Source of the DNA: an uncultured Flavobacteriaceae bacterium
Lineage (GTDB): Bacteria > Bacteroidota > Bacteroidia > Flavobacteriales > Flavobacteriaceae
Direction: 5' to 3'
DNA length: 64,000 nt
Assembly: GCA_947503005.1 (NCBI GenBank)
Contig: CANNCA010000001.1
Coordinates: forward strand, 124,001-188,000
In this document: positions 1-9,649 of the stretch, one piece after another
How the letters are laid out: each line of letters begins with the position of its first letter
Numbering within the stretch: the first letter of the stretch is position 1
Made by a program: the position numbers and the translations under genes
Notes under the pieces: generated by a model
Database searches by the model: none
Told to the model about the DNA's origin: nothing
Seen by the model: the letters and a program-made list of their open reading frames with translations, nothing else

Positions 1-26
1 ACTCTTCTTGGGAAACTGAATAATCC

Positions 27-587
27 TTAGTTTTTAAAAACGGTTTCATTATAGTTGTACGTAGCCAGATATTCGTTCTTCAAAGCGCGAAGATACTTTA
101 AAACAGCTTCCTTTGAAAGGGAGTTTTTACTGAGGCAGTCTTTTTCTAAATCACTATAGACTTCAATCGCGATATACCAATTTTCCTTCCTATCGATATC
201 TCTGGATTCATCGGCTAAATAAAGTTCCGGTTCTTCATTCTGTAGCGCCAAATTAAGAGCCATATCAACCAACAGAGGTCCTAGGCTTAATGTTTTGTCC
301 GGAATTTCAACCTCGTAAAAGGAAAAGAAGAACTGCTCATAATCTATTTTAAACGGAACATCATCGTACACATTTTCATCATCCAGTTGATATTTTGTAT
401 TTACGTAGTCATAAAAATGACCCGCCTCCTTATGGTCTTCGAAAATGAACATTACACGTTTTGATAAAGTGCGTTTAAATTTTTTACCGCGTGCTATTTT
501 GTAATCATCGATGGTTGGGGCAATTCTTAACGGGATGCATGATTGAAAGATAAGAACTGAAAAACCTAGAAGTATAATTCTTTTCAT
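27..587 (-). CDS. Predicted lipoprotein of unknown function
   Basis: The 186-residue product starts with a short hydrophobic signal ending in a lipobox (FQSC, Cys17), so it is probably lipid-anchored after signal peptidase II cleavage. The mature part is charged and aromatic-rich, without transmembrane segments or a motif I recognise. It is transcribed leftward and separated from mnmG upstream by 233 bp that carry two small hairpins, so it probably has its own promoter. No function is proposed. The gene call rests on the intact frame and the credible lipoprotein signal. Confidence 0.75.
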   Translation of the reverse strand: MKRIILLGFSVLIFQSCIPLRIAPTIDDYKIARGKKFKRTLSKRVMFIFEDHKEAGHFYDYVNTKYQLDDENVYDDVPFKIDYEQFFFSFYEVEIPDKTLSLGPLLVDMALNLALQNEEPELYLADESRDIDRKENWYIAIEVYSDLEKDCLSKNSLSKEAVLKYLRALKNEYLATYNYNETVFKN

Positions 588-820
588 ATGTTGACCCGTT
601 TGTACTTGATGGTATAACCCATCAAGAATTGAGCCATAGTTTGGGTTTTAAGGTGTAGGGCAAGAGTATAAATGTTTTGAAAATTGTGACATATGAAAAT
701 AAGTTTTGGTATGGTATTTTAAACCGTCTGTTGGGGAGTTTGCGGGGACCGCAAGTCTTCCAAGGCAGTGCCCAAAATATTCTGGACAAACAACTAATGT
801 TCCACGTGGAACATTGTTGG
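588..820. other. Intergenic region with two perfect hairpins
   Basis: I see no gene here. An 8-bp inverted repeat CTTGATGG/CCATCAAG (605-612 and 619-626, 6-nt loop) lies just upstream of the lipoprotein gene. A 6-bp stem TTGCGG/CCGCAA (740-745 and 749-754, 3-nt loop) lies about 80 bp past the mnmG stop. Neither has a T-tract on either strand, so neither is a textbook intrinsic terminator. The right end holds the palindrome described separately. Confidence 0.5.
796..815. promoter_or_regulatory. parS: parS-like centromere site 1
   Basis: A perfect 20-bp palindrome whose core TGTTCCACGTGGAACA (798-813) differs from the broadly conserved ParB-binding parS consensus TGTTTCACGTGAAACA only by a symmetric T-to-C/A-to-G change in each arm. 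It sits 5 bp beyond the mnmG stop codon. A second identical core lies at 2777-2792. The match is seen directly; ParB binding is inferred. Confidence 0.75.
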
Positions 821-2689
821 TTATCTCCCCATAAATACCAGCAATACACTGATGTCTGAAGGAGTAACGCCACTGATTCTAGACGCCTGAGCAATAGTCG
901 CAGGGCGAATAACACTTAATTTTTCCCGGGCTTCGAAGGAGAGTGATTTTAGTTTTGTATAGTCAAAATTCTCTGGAATTTTGACATTCTCTAACCGGTG
1001 AAGCTTGTCCGCATTAACTTTTTCTTTGGCGATATAACCTGCATATTTAACCTGTACCTCTGCTTGTTCGAGCACCTCTCTATCTAAATTATGCTCTTCA
1101 ACAAAGGCAGAAACGGACTCCAATTGGAGCATATGTTCCATTGTAACTTTTGGTCTGGAAAAGGATTTATACATCTTATCGGATTGCTTTACCAAAGCCG
1201 AATCAACACTTTCCAGAATAGGATTTATATCCTCGGGAAGAACACTGGTTTCTTTAAAAAATCTCACAAATGCGTCCGATTTTCGAAGCTTTTCTTCCAT
1301 CCTTACCAGCCTATTCTCCTTTGCTAAACCGATTTTATAACCCTTGGGAGTCAGTCGTAAATCAGCATTATCCTGCCGTAATAAAGTTCTATATTCAGCT
1401 CTAGAAGTAAACATGCGGTAAGGCTCTTCAGTTCCTTTGGTTATCAAATCATCTATTAAAACACCAATGTAAGCTTCGTCTCTTTTCAGAATAAATGGTT
1501 CCTTATTATTGATTTTAAGGTGTGCATTTATCCCAGCCATCAGTCCTTGAGAAGCAGCTTCTTCATAACCTGTTGTACCATTAATTTGACCTGCAAAATA
1601 AAGGTTTTGAATCAGTTTAGTTTCCAGTGTATGCTTTAATTGTGTTGGTGGAAAATAGTCATACTCGATTGCATAACCTGGCCTAAAGAACTTGACATTT
1701 TCAAAACCTACTACAGACCGTAAAGCTTTGAATTGAACGTCTTCAGGCAAAGAGGTAGAAAACCCATTTACATAAACCTCCACGGTATTCCAGCCCTCAG
1801 GCTCCACAAACAACTGGTGACTATCTTTGTCTGCAAAACGATTTATCTTATCCTCAATAGATGGGCAATACCTCGGGCCTATACTTTTGATTCTGCCATT
1901 GAACATTGGTGATCTGTCAAAACCTTCCTTGAGCAATTCATGAACCAATTTGCTAGTGTGGGACATATGACAATCCCGTTGAATATCTAAAATTGGAGTT
2001 TCTAAATAAGAAAATTTCTCAGGCCTAACATCTCCTGGCTGTACAATCATCTTCGAATAATCCAAAGAACGACCATCTACTCTTGGCGGTGTTCCAGTCT
2101 TCATTCTTCCGCTGTTAAAACCAAATTCGGTCAATTGCTCGGTTATCCCTGTTGCCGCCTTTTCACCAGCTCGTCCGCCTCCAAACTGTTTTTCCCCAAT
2201 ATGTATAAGGCCATTTAAAAAAGTTCCATTAGTCAAAACAACCGACTTAGCTCGAATGTCAATTCCTAAAGAGGTTTGAACACCGACCACCTTATTCTTT
2301 TCCACCAAAAGACCCTTTACCATTTCCTGATAAAAATCACAATTTGGTGTATTTTCCAACGCCAAACGCCATTCCTCTGCAAAACGCATGCGATCATTCT
2401 GAGCACGGGGACTCCACATTGCGGGACCCTTCGATTTGTTCAGCATCTTAAACTGAATCGCCGACTTATCGGTCACAACGCCGCTATAGCCCCCGAGGGC
2501 ATCGATTTCTCTAACGATTTGACCTTTTGCAATTCCTCCCATAGCAGGATTACAAGACATCTGACCAATGGTCTGCAGGTTCATGGTAACCAACAGGGTT
2601 TTCGAACCCATGTTGGCTGCTGCGGCCGCAGCTTCAGCCCCGGCATGACCACCCCCAACAACTATTACGTCATATTCTTTTTCGAACAT
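821..2689 (-). CDS. mnmG: tRNA uridine-5-carboxymethylaminomethyl(34) synthesis enzyme MnmG (GidA)
   Basis: MnmG with MnmE installs the carboxymethylaminomethyl group on wobble U34 of several tRNAs, using FAD and methylene-tetrahydrofolate. The 622-residue length is normal for the family. The N-terminal FAD-binding Rossmann loop GGGHAG is at residues 12-17, followed by conserved family segments such as CNPAMGG and [10 protein letters not shown]; the C-terminal helical domain that contacts MnmE and tRNA is complete. It is cytoplasmic. It lies 83 bp downstream of ybeY and is bracketed by two parS-like palindromes. mnmG is close to the replication origin in many bacteria, which fits the parS sites but is not proof here. 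Confidence 0.97.
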   Translation of the reverse strand: MFEKEYDVIVVGGGHAGAEAAAAAANMGSKTLLVTMNLQTIGQMSCNPAMGGIAKGQIVREIDALGGYSGVVTDKSAIQFKMLNKSKGPAMWSPRAQNDRMRFAEEWRLALENTPNCDFYQEMVKGLLVEKNKVVGVQTSLGIDIRAKSVVLTNGTFLNGLIHIGEKQFGGGRAGEKAATGITEQLTEFGFNSGRMKTGTPPRVDGRSLDYSKMIVQPGDVRPEKFSYLETPILDIQRDCHMSHTSKLVHELLKEGFDRSPMFNGRIKSIGPRYCPSIEDKINRFADKDSHQLFVEPEGWNTVEVYVNGFSTSLPEDVQFKALRSVVGFENVKFFRPGYAIEYDYFPPTQLKHTLETKLIQNLYFAGQINGTTGYEEAASQGLMAGINAHLKINNKEPFILKRDEAYIGVLIDDLITKGTEEPYRMFTSRAEYRTLLRQDNADLRLTPKGYKIGLAKENRLVRMEEKLRKSDAFVRFFKETSVLPEDINPILESVDSALVKQSDKMYKSFSRPKVTMEHMLQLESVSAFVEEHNLDREVLEQAEVQVKYAGYIAKEKVNADKLHRLENVKIPENFDYTKLKSLSFEAREKLSVIRPATIAQASRISGVTPSDISVLLVFMGR

Positions 2690-2772
2690 TTTCTTTACCT
2701 AAATTGAAGCGCTTTTTAGCGAAAGTTTCACCTTTGACAACCTACCAGCATAAAACTTCATTATAACTTAAA

Positions 2773-3192
2773 CTATTGTTCCACGTGGAACAGTTTAATT
2801 TTTTCTTCTTCCTTGCTACGCATTATCGAAATATCTTTTTGCGTTTTATCCGAATATCCCATCAAATGCAAAACACCATGCGCCATCACCCGTTGCAATT
2901 CCTCCACAACTTCCACTTTGTAAGTCCTTGCATTCTCCTTTACCCTTGCTATTGATATGAAAATATCTCCTCCTATTAGATTATCATCCGTATAATCAAA
3001 GGTTATAATATCAGTATAATCGTCATGTTGAAGATACTTTTGGTTGATGTCTAAAAGATAAGCGTCATCACAAAAGATAAAGGTCAATTCCTTTAAACAT
3101 TTACCTTCTGAAACTATTATCCTATTTAACCAATCGGAATAATCGGATTCGTTATCCAACTTGAAATCCGCTTCATATTGGAAGTCAATCAT
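2773..3192 (-). CDS. ybeY: Endoribonuclease / rRNA maturation factor YbeY
   Basis: YbeY is a metal-dependent endoribonuclease needed for 16S rRNA 3'-end maturation and ribosome quality control. The 139-residue protein has the signature around HGVLHLMGYSD: His105 and His109 match two zinc ligands, but the position of the third His in the classical HGxxHLxGYDH motif is Asp115. I believe this substitution is common in Bacteroidota. The start overlaps the end of the DUF4175 gene by 8 bp, indicating translational coupling. The last six codons (LFHVEQ) are the translation of a parS-like palindrome, so the C-terminus doubles as a DNA site. Confidence 0.93.
   Translation of the reverse strand: MIDFQYEADFKLDNESDYSDWLNRIIVSEGKCLKELTFIFCDDAYLLDINQKYLQHDDYTDIITFDYTDDNLIGGDIFISIARVKENARTYKVEVVEELQRVMAHGVLHLMGYSDKTQKDISIMRSKEEEKIKLFHVEQ
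2777..2792. promoter_or_regulatory. parS: parS-like centromere site 2 (within ybeY 3' end)
   Basis: Perfect 16-bp palindrome TGTTCCACGTGGAACA, identical to the core of the site at 798-813. It overlaps the final codons of ybeY. Two exact copies 2 kb apart of a rare 16-bp palindrome that fits the parS consensus argue against chance. ParB (Spo0J) would be the expected binder; no parA/parB gene lies in the window. Confidence 0.75.
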
Positions 3193-6100
3193 TGCTCTTG
3201 AAGTACTCCTTAACCCTATTCTTGAAATTTTGGCGCAAAGGTAAGGCTTGTCTATTTAAGATTTCAATCTCATTGCGATAATTCTCAAGTTGTGAGGGCT
3301 TTGTCGTTATCGGATTATTGAATTGATTCCTATTGGTGCTACTTTCTCGCTCGGGCTTTTTACCCTGCTTCATGGCCGCATTTTTCAATTTTAGCAACTC
3401 ATATTGAATGTTGTTCATTTTATTTACCCCCTGCTGGGTAAAACCATTTTCTAACAAGTCGTTCTCAAAATCCTCCATTTGTCTTATTAGCTTCTCCCCT
3501 AATTTTCTATCACTAGCGTTAATCATATCTTGTAATTGTTGTTCAAGCCGCTCACGAATCAGTTGTTGTGATTTATATATCTCATAAATCTCTTTCAATT
3601 CTTCTTCGCTTGGACCATTTTGACTTCCTTGTCCGTCTTCACTGCCTTGTCCTTCTCCTTTACCTTGCTGACCGTCCTTTCCTTCTCCTTTACCCTCGGA
3701 TTTTCCATCTTCACCCGTGCCAGACTTTCCTTCTTTTCCACCTTTCCTTTCTCCTGATTTTTGTCCCTCGCCAGGGCTTTTTCCTTCGCCTTGCTTCTCC
3801 CCTTTACCTTCTTGGCCCTGTCCCTCTCCTTGTTGTGGTTTTCCTTGGCCCGACTTACCTTGGCCCTCCATTTTTTCCTTTAGCTCCCCTTGGCTTTTTA
3901 TGATATCCGGAAGCTGAAAACCCTGACCTTCTCCCTCTCCCTCGCCGGACTGCATACTCTGTTGCATATTGTCTAAAATATTTGCCAAAAAGTCGGACAA
4001 GCTGTTCGAGGCATTCAATACATATTTTTGGTACGAAACCCCTTGGTATATTTGATTTTCGGCAATACTTTCCAAAGCCTTGTCCGTATTGTAATATACT
4101 TCTGTTATCTGTTCGTTGACAAATTCGGAAAGCTCAGCACGCCGTAAGGATAGGGAAAACAAACTATCATCAACATGCTCGAATAGTTTGCGAAGTTCCT
4201 GCTGTCGTTTGACAGTACCCGAAAATTGAGCAATATCTATATCTGTACTTTCCAAGCTTTCAAAAAGGCTCTCTTGTTTAAAGGAAAACGTCACCAAATT
4301 ATCTAATATTTGCCTGAGCATTTCTGCATCTTCAGCTATACTTGAGCCACCACCACCTGCTGAAGATTCCTGCAACTGCTCGCTCATTTCTCTCATTTTC
4401 TGAGCGGCAGATTTTTGTTTTTGACTTGCTTTTTCTCCCGCTTCCTTCTTTTCTTCATCACTGGTGTCGTCGGACTCCTCCTTTTTCAGTTCCTCTGAAG
4501 CCTCGTTTTGATCACTTTTAACTCCCTCCTCTTTTTTATCATCTATTGGCAACTCTAAAGGTTTCTTCAAATCTTGATTGTCTTTTTGAAGTTCCTTCAT
4601 TTCCTTTGCCAGCTGTTCAAAAGCACTATTAAGTTCTTCTTGCTCCTCTACCTTGCCAGATTCCTGATTTCTTTTTGCCGCGTCCTCTTGTTTTTGGGCC
4701 AACTTCTCTAATTCCTTGGCCAGTTGCGCTGCCTTTTCAGTCACATAATACCGTTTGGTTAATTCGAGCAATTGCTCCAGATTGCGCTCGCTGTTCTGTT
4801 GTTTTTTGCCCAACTCTTCCAATCGTTTTGTCAACTCTTCTTTGTCAATTTTATCTGCTATTTTATTTAACTCCTCTAAGAGTTTTTCGTTCTTCTTGGC
4901 TTCAATTTCCTGACGTTCCAAACGTTCTTTCAAAAGTTCGTTCATCCTATCGTCCTTCTCGCTCTTGTTCAGGTTCTCTTTTAGTTGTTTGCTGAACTTC
5001 TGCATCATACTTTCTTGCAGTTGTTGCCTTTTCAGGAAATCTTTAATCTGGCTCTGGTCGTTAAAGTTCAATTCCTTCTTCTCTTTCTGGCCTTGATTGA
5101 TCTCTTTAAGGTTTTCCTTTTGCTCTTTAAACTTCTCAAGCGACTTGTCCAAATTCTTTATTAATGATTGCTGAGATTCAAGTTCTTTGTTCTTCAATTG
5201 GTCCGCATCTAGCAAAGCTGTAGTAAATACTTGGCTTTTGGAGGATTTTCCGCCATGAATCCTGTCATTATCCGTAGCTTCAAAATAAAAACTGTAATTA
5301 GTGCCAGCCTCAAGGGCTAATCCTGAGGGGAAGGTGTAATAAAATTGATTCAAGTTCGCATTGGGGCTTTCAATAGGAATAATCTGTGCCCTTTTGGTAT
5401 CATTTTCAGGATAACATACTAGTTTTATCTCTTGAACACGGTAATCGTCCGTCGCCTCACCCACATAAAAAGAGACATTTGGATTCAGGGAGTCAAGCAC
5501 TTGTTTGACCTTTATAGTGGGATAGGCATCTTTAATAACATCAAAGCTATAAGCCAAACGTTCATAATCCCTTACATTACTATTAGATGTGGAAAGTTCG
5601 TACGGTAAATCGGCATAAACTCTTTTATTGAGCTCAAAAGAATTTCCCGCTTTACTGAACATCTGAGTTGTGTCGGATAGAATCAGGTGTACATTCTGAG
5701 CATTTTTACCGTTAATTTTCCATGTTACTTTAGTTCCTTCAGGGAAAACCGCATTTCCAGTGCCCTTCAAGGTTTCCTTTTTGCGCCCTGTATAGCTAGG
5801 GTAGTCCAAGACCACTTCAAAATTCTCAATAGAAGGAGTTGTAAGCGCGTTTAAATGGTAATTTTGGGAAACTACACCATTCGCTTCAAAGAAAAAGTCA
5901 GCTGATTGTAAAGGAGGTGATAGGGTGTACTGATAGGTGCCTTGCCGTTCTTGAAGTTGTAATTTTTTGCCTTGAATGTCAACAAATACAACGTCTGGTC
6001 GCACATCACCATCAATACCAACTTCAATCGTATACGATTTATCATTTAACACATTAAGGTCATTGGACAGCAATTTAAAGGCGAAGGGTGCGGGAGGTTG

Positions 6101-6667
6101 GTAAGCCATATCATAATTCACGATTCGCTCTGAAGAACCAAAGAATTCCTTAACATCTCCGCTTGTCCAAATTAGTCCAAAAAGAAATAGTGGAATCGTA
6201 AAGTACTTCAGGAACTTCAAATTTTCTTTGAAATCTACCGCCTTGACAAAAGGAATGGGTTTCATCTTTTCAGCGCGCTGTTCTATACTCGCCAGCAGTA
6301 ATTCGGATTTCCCCCTATCATCCGCAAGCTCCAACAGGTTATATAGTTTGTCATCTACATCAGGAAAGTGTTTCCCAATCAACAAAGAAGCTTGTTTGTT
6401 GCTGATTCCCTTTTTTAACTTGAATAAATAGAACAGGGGTGTTAATATATAAGTGTACAAAAGATACACCTCAACTGCGACAAAAACTACCAATAGTATC
6501 AAGCGACCTGTAGAATTAAGCCTAAGAAAATACTCAACTCCAAGCGTAATTATAAAAAAGAGTAGGCCAAAGGCCAGGAAAAGTAAAACCCCTTTGAGCA
6601 AAAGTTTTGTGTAATACTTTCTAGTAAAATCACTTAGTTTGTGAAGTATGTTGTCGTAACTTTTCAA
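3185..6667 (-). CDS. DUF4175-type large membrane-anchored coiled-coil protein
   Basis: This 1160-residue protein matches the architecture of the Bacteroidota DUF4175 family. It has two N-terminal transmembrane helices (about residues 20-45 and 53-76), a third near 155-170, a beta-rich periplasmic-looking region to about 480, then a very long charged coiled coil (about 490-790) rich in Lys, Glu and Gln. A low-complexity Gly/Glu/Gln/Lys tract (about 905-1015) with repeated GEGQGK-like units follows, and a final helical region. The molecular function is not established; it is probably a cell-envelope protein. It is the first gene of a unit with ybeY (8-bp overlap). The G/E/Q-rich tract produces a long pyrimidine-rich plus strand that could be mistaken for a repeat element. 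Confidence 0.85.
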   Translation of the reverse strand: MKSYDNILHKLSDFTRKYYTKLLLKGVLLFLAFGLLFFIITLGVEYFLRLNSTGRLILLVVFVAVEVYLLYTYILTPLFYLFKLKKGISNKQASLLIGKHFPDVDDKLYNLLELADDRGKSELLLASIEQRAEKMKPIPFVKAVDFKENLKFLKYFTIPLFLFGLIWTSGDVKEFFGSSERIVNYDMAYQPPAPFAFKLLSNDLNVLNDKSYTIEVGIDGDVRPDVVFVDIQGKKLQLQERQGTYQYTLSPPLQSADFFFEANGVVSQNYHLNALTTPSIENFEVVLDYPSYTGRKKETLKGTGNAVFPEGTKVTWKINGKNAQNVHLILSDTTQMFSKAGNSFELNKRVYADLPYELSTSNSNVRDYERLAYSFDVIKDAYPTIKVKQVLDSLNPNVSFYVGEATDDYRVQEIKLVCYPENDTKRAQIIPIESPNANLNQFYYTFPSGLALEAGTNYSFYFEATDNDRIHGGKSSKSQVFTTALLDADQLKNKELESQQSLIKNLDKSLEKFKEQKENLKEINQGQKEKKELNFNDQSQIKDFLKRQQLQESMMQKFSKQLKENLNKSEKDDRMNELLKERLERQEIEAKKNEKLLEELNKIADKIDKEELTKRLEELGKKQQNSERNLEQLLELTKRYYVTEKAAQLAKELEKLAQKQEDAAKRNQESGKVEEQEELNSAFEQLAKEMKELQKDNQDLKKPLELPIDDKKEEGVKSDQNEASEELKKEESDDTSDEEKKEAGEKASQKQKSAAQKMREMSEQLQESSAGGGGSSIAEDAEMLRQILDNLVTFSFKQESLFESLESTDIDIAQFSGTVKRQQELRKLFEHVDDSLFSLSLRRAELSEFVNEQITEVYYNTDKALESIAENQIYQGVSYQKYVLNASNSLSDFLANILDNMQQSMQSGEGEGEGQGFQLPDIIKSQGELKEKMEGQGKSGQGKPQQGEGQGQEGKGEKQGEGKSPGEGQKSGERKGGKEGKSGTGEDGKSEGKGEGKDGQQGKGEGQGSEDGQGSQNGPSEEELKEIYEIYKSQQLIRERLEQQLQDMINASDRKLGEKLIRQMEDFENDLLENGFTQQGVNKMNNIQYELLKLKNAAMKQGKKPERESSTNRNQFNNPITTKPSQLENYRNEIEILNRQALPLRQNFKNRVKEYFKSND

Positions 6668-6846
6668 ATTAACCCTTATTTACTACCAAGATACTTGTTC
6701 TCACAAATTTAAACATCAAATTCATGTTAAAAGGGCTTTCATATCGGATTTGTAGTTTACGGTGCCCTTGGTAACTCTTACCCGAATATCCTCTTGGGGC
6801 CAAATTTAATCCGCAAGCTTTAGAGTACCCCTTCGGTGGCTTTTTC

Positions 6847-6854
6847 TATCTTTG
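6847..6854 (+). promoter_or_regulatory. Candidate -7 promoter element for gltX
   Basis: TATCTTTG matches the Bacteroidota -7 consensus TAnnTTTG and sits 18 bp before the ATG at 6873. No clear -33 TTTG is seen at the usual 19-21 bp distance. Its position overlaps an alternative in-frame TTG at 6852, which argues that translation starts at the ATG. Confidence 0.5.
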
Positions 6855-6872
6855 CACCCTAAAATTGATGCT

Positions 6873-8402
6873 ATGAGTCAAAAAGTTCGTGTTCGTTTTG
6901 CGCCTAGTCCTACTGGGCCTTTGCATATTGGGGGTGTGCGCACTGCTTTATTCAATTATTTGTTCGCAAAGCAAAACAATGGGGTTTTTGTTTTACGGAT
7001 TGAGGACACCGATCAAAACAGGTACGTAGAAGGAACCGAACAGTATATTATTGATGCACTGACCTGGTGCGGCATTCCATTTGATGAGGGTCCTGGAAAA
7101 GAGGGAGAATTTGGCCCATATAGACAAACTGAGCGTAAAGAATTGTACAAACAATACGCAGATTTGTTGATAAAAAAAGGTCATGCCTATTACGCTTTTG
7201 ATACTCCTGAAAAGCTCGATTTCCATAGAAAAGACCACGAAGTAAAAGGAAAAACCTTTATCTATAATTGGCACAATCGACATAAATTGCAGAATTCATT
7301 ATCGCTTTCCGCGCAGGAAGTCCAGGCAAAACTAGATGCCGGCGAGAATTATGTCATTCGCTTTAAGTCACCGCAAGATGAGAAATTAGTGCTTCATGAT
7401 ATAATCAGGGGAGAAATACATATCGATACCAATATTCTTGATGACAAAGTGCTCTTTAAAAGCGATGGCATGCCAACGTATCACCTCGCCAATATAGTGG
7501 ATGACCATTTGATGGAAATCAGTCACATTATTCGTGGCGAAGAATGGTTGCCTTCATTGGCGTTACATCAACTTCTGTATAATGCATTGGGTTGGGATGC
7601 ACCCCAATTTGCGCATTTACCTCTAATTATGAAACCAGTTGGCAAAGGGAAGCTGAGCAAGCGAGACGGAGAGAAAATGGGCTTTCCCGTATTTCCGCTG
7701 TCTTGGAATGAATCTCAAGGCTACCGAGAATCGGGGTACTTTCCTGAAGCAGTAGTCAACTTCTTGGCTTTATTGGGATGGAACCCAGGTACGGAACAGG
7801 AAATATTCAGCCTTGAGGAATTGATTCATGCTTTCAGTTTGGAACGAGTGCATAAGTCAGGGGCGCGTTTTGATCCTGACAAAACAAAATGGTATAACCA
7901 TCATTACCTACAGACAAAGAGTGATGCAGAATTGGCCAAACTGTTCATGCCGCTTTTGAATTTTCAAATTGAAAAGCTGCGTGAAAGCGGGCTCGACTGC
8001 GCTCAACCTGACAACCTCTATGTAGAAAAGGTGGTGTCACTAATTAAAGAGCGGGCAACCTTCGTTTCGCATTTTTGGGAATTGTCGAAATACTTTTTTA
8101 TTGCTCCCGATTCGTATGATGAGAAAGCGGTGAAAAAACAATGGAAGGCGGACACCCCGGGTATAATGAACCAATTGGTATCCATCCTTGATAGCACCTC
8201 TAATTTTTCATCTCAAAACGTGGAGGATCAAGTAAAATCATGGATTACGTCTAACGAACTCTCCTTCGGCAGGGTAATGGCTCCGTTACGGTTGGTTGTT
8301 GTGGGTACTATGCAAGGGCCCCATGTTTTCGATATTTTAGAACTTATCGGAAAGGATGAAAGTATTGCCAGAATCAAAAATGCTCTTTCAAAACTCACAT
8401 AA
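6873..8402 (+). CDS. gltX: Glutamate--tRNA ligase
   Basis: GltX charges tRNA-Glu with glutamate. From the ATG at 6873 the protein has 509 residues and begins MSQKVRVRFAPSPTG, with the class I HIGH-type signature HIGG at 18-21 and the KMSKS-type loop KLSKR at 260-264. An in-frame TTG 21 bp upstream would add seven residues but lies inside the candidate -7 element, and the ATG places the protein at the usual family N-terminus. It is followed after 111 bp by the SPFH gene, with no obvious terminator between, so the two may be co-transcribed. The upstream 205 bp separate it from the divergent DUF4175 gene. Confidence 0.96.
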   Translation: MSQKVRVRFAPSPTGPLHIGGVRTALFNYLFAKQNNGVFVLRIEDTDQNRYVEGTEQYIIDALTWCGIPFDEGPGKEGEFGPYRQTERKELYKQYADLLIKKGHAYYAFDTPEKLDFHRKDHEVKGKTFIYNWHNRHKLQNSLSLSAQEVQAKLDAGENYVIRFKSPQDEKLVLHDIIRGEIHIDTNILDDKVLFKSDGMPTYHLANIVDDHLMEISHIIRGEEWLPSLALHQLLYNALGWDAPQFAHLPLIMKPVGKGKLSKRDGEKMGFPVFPLSWNESQGYRESGYFPEAVVNFLALLGWNPGTEQEIFSLEELIHAFSLERVHKSGARFDPDKTKWYNHHYLQTKSDAELAKLFMPLLNFQIEKLRESGLDCAQPDNLYVEKVVSLIKERATFVSHFWELSKYFFIAPDSYDEKAVKKQWKADTPGIMNQLVSILDSTSNFSSQNVEDQVKSWITSNELSFGRVMAPLRLVVVGTMQGPHVFDILELIGKDESIARIKNALSKLT

Positions 8403-8513
8403 TTAAAAGTTAAGACTTCATTCTCTTTCCCTTGTTTGTAACAAAATTGCTAAAACCCCTACAGATATTACAAAGTCTTACTATATTCATTAACAAATTT
8501 AAAAAACACTATC

Positions 8514-9440
8514 ATGGGTAATTTCTTTTTTATTCCAATCCTCTTTTTTGGGGTTATCATTTTGATTTCAGCATTTTTTATTGTCAAACAACAGACCGCT
8601 GTAATTATTGAGCGTTTCGGAAAATTCCACAGCATTCGCCAATCTGGTCTTCATATGAAAATTCCGTTAGTAGATCGTATAGCAGGAAGACTAAGTTTAA
8701 AAATTCAACAATTGGACGTTATCATTGAAACCAAAACCTTGGACGATGTTTTTGTTCGTTTAAAGGTGTCTGTCCAATACAAGGTTATTAGAGACAAGGT
8801 TTATGATGCATTTTACAAATTGGATTACCCTCATGATCAAATTACATCCTATGTATTCGACGTGGTGCGAGCCGAGGTGCCTAAAATGAAACTGGATGAT
8901 GTATTCGTTCGAAAAGATGATATCGCCATTGCGGTAAAATCAGAACTCAACGATGCGATGATTAATTATGGGTATGATATTATCAAAACTCTTGTAACCG
9001 ATATCGACCCAGATGGTCAAGTAAAAGAAGCGATGAACCGTATTAACGCTTCGGAGCGTGAAAAAATAGCTGCGCAGTTTGAAGGTGATGCCGCGCGTAT
9101 TCTTATCGTAGAAAAAGCCAAAGCAGAAGCAGAGAGCAAAAGATTGCAAGGACAAGGTATTGCCGACCAACGTCGTGAAATTGCTCGTGGTCTAGAAGAG
9201 TCGGTTGAAGTATTGAACAAAGTTGGCATCAATTCGCAAGAAGCATCTGCCCTAATCGTAGTAACACAACACTATGATACCTTACAATCGATTGGTCAAG
9301 AAACGAACAGCAATCTGATTTTGTTGCCGAACTCCCCTCAAGCGGGAAGCCAAATGCTGAACGACATGGTTGCTTCATTCACGGCAAGCAATCAAATTGG
9401 CGAGGCCATGAAAAAGAACAGGCCTAAAAAACCGGAGTAA
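8514..9440 (+). CDS. SPFH/band 7 (stomatin/HIR-like) membrane protein
   Basis: The 308-residue protein has one N-terminal transmembrane helix (about residues 4-24), an SPFH/band 7 domain (about 25-190) starting with the typical QQTAVIIERFGKF stretch, and an Ala/Glu-rich helical region (about 185-235) used for oligomerisation in this family. SPFH proteins form large membrane-bound cages or scaffolds that organise membrane proteins and proteases. The sequence most resembles the HIR/stomatin-like branch rather than HflK/HflC, and no NfeD or HflC partner gene is adjacent. It ends 17 bp before a strong intrinsic terminator. Confidence 0.9.
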   Translation: MGNFFFIPILFFGVIILISAFFIVKQQTAVIIERFGKFHSIRQSGLHMKIPLVDRIAGRLSLKIQQLDVIIETKTLDDVFVRLKVSVQYKVIRDKVYDAFYKLDYPHDQITSYVFDVVRAEVPKMKLDDVFVRKDDIAIAVKSELNDAMINYGYDIIKTLVTDIDPDGQVKEAMNRINASEREKIAAQFEGDAARILIVEKAKAEAESKRLQGQGIADQRREIARGLEESVEVLNKVGINSQEASALIVVTQHYDTLQSIGQETNSNLILLPNSPQAGSQMLNDMVASFTASNQIGEAMKKNRPKKPE

Positions 9441-9456
9441 ACTAAAATTTAGTATC

Positions 9457-9493
9457 AAAAATCCCGCTCTCAACTATGATAGCGGGATTTTTT
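9457..9493 (+). terminator. Intrinsic terminator after the SPFH gene
   Basis: A 12-bp stem (9457-9468 paired with 9481-9492) with GC-rich core ATCCCGCT/AGCGGGAT and a T-run on the 3' side. The A-run on the 5' side could also let it act on minus-strand transcripts arriving from glnS. Confidence 0.88.
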
Positions 9494-9649
9494 GTATTGC
9501 GCCCATATAAAGCCGTCTTATAGATTATTCAGCTTAAGCAAGGGAACTATTACAATTCAAACTCAAAATCGCCTGTAATCGTCTTAAAACAGGGCCTAAT
9601 CTATAGAAAATACCGATTGATATATTCAAATGAATAGGAATAATCTATA

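Noticed and set aside
622-915. 97-codon minus-strand frame overlapping the mnmG end and the parS-like site
   Set aside because: It overlaps mnmG out of frame and the 677-859 region antisense; there is no conserved-looking product.
2276-2707. 143-codon plus-strand frame over the mnmG 5' end
   Set aside because: It is antisense to conserved MnmG sequence and has no recognisable protein features.
3560-4995. Long plus-strand open frames opposite the DUF4175 gene
   Set aside because: They arise from the Gly/Glu/Gln/Lys-rich codons of the real minus-strand gene; their products are Leu/Pro/Ser-rich low-complexity sequences without start context or family features.
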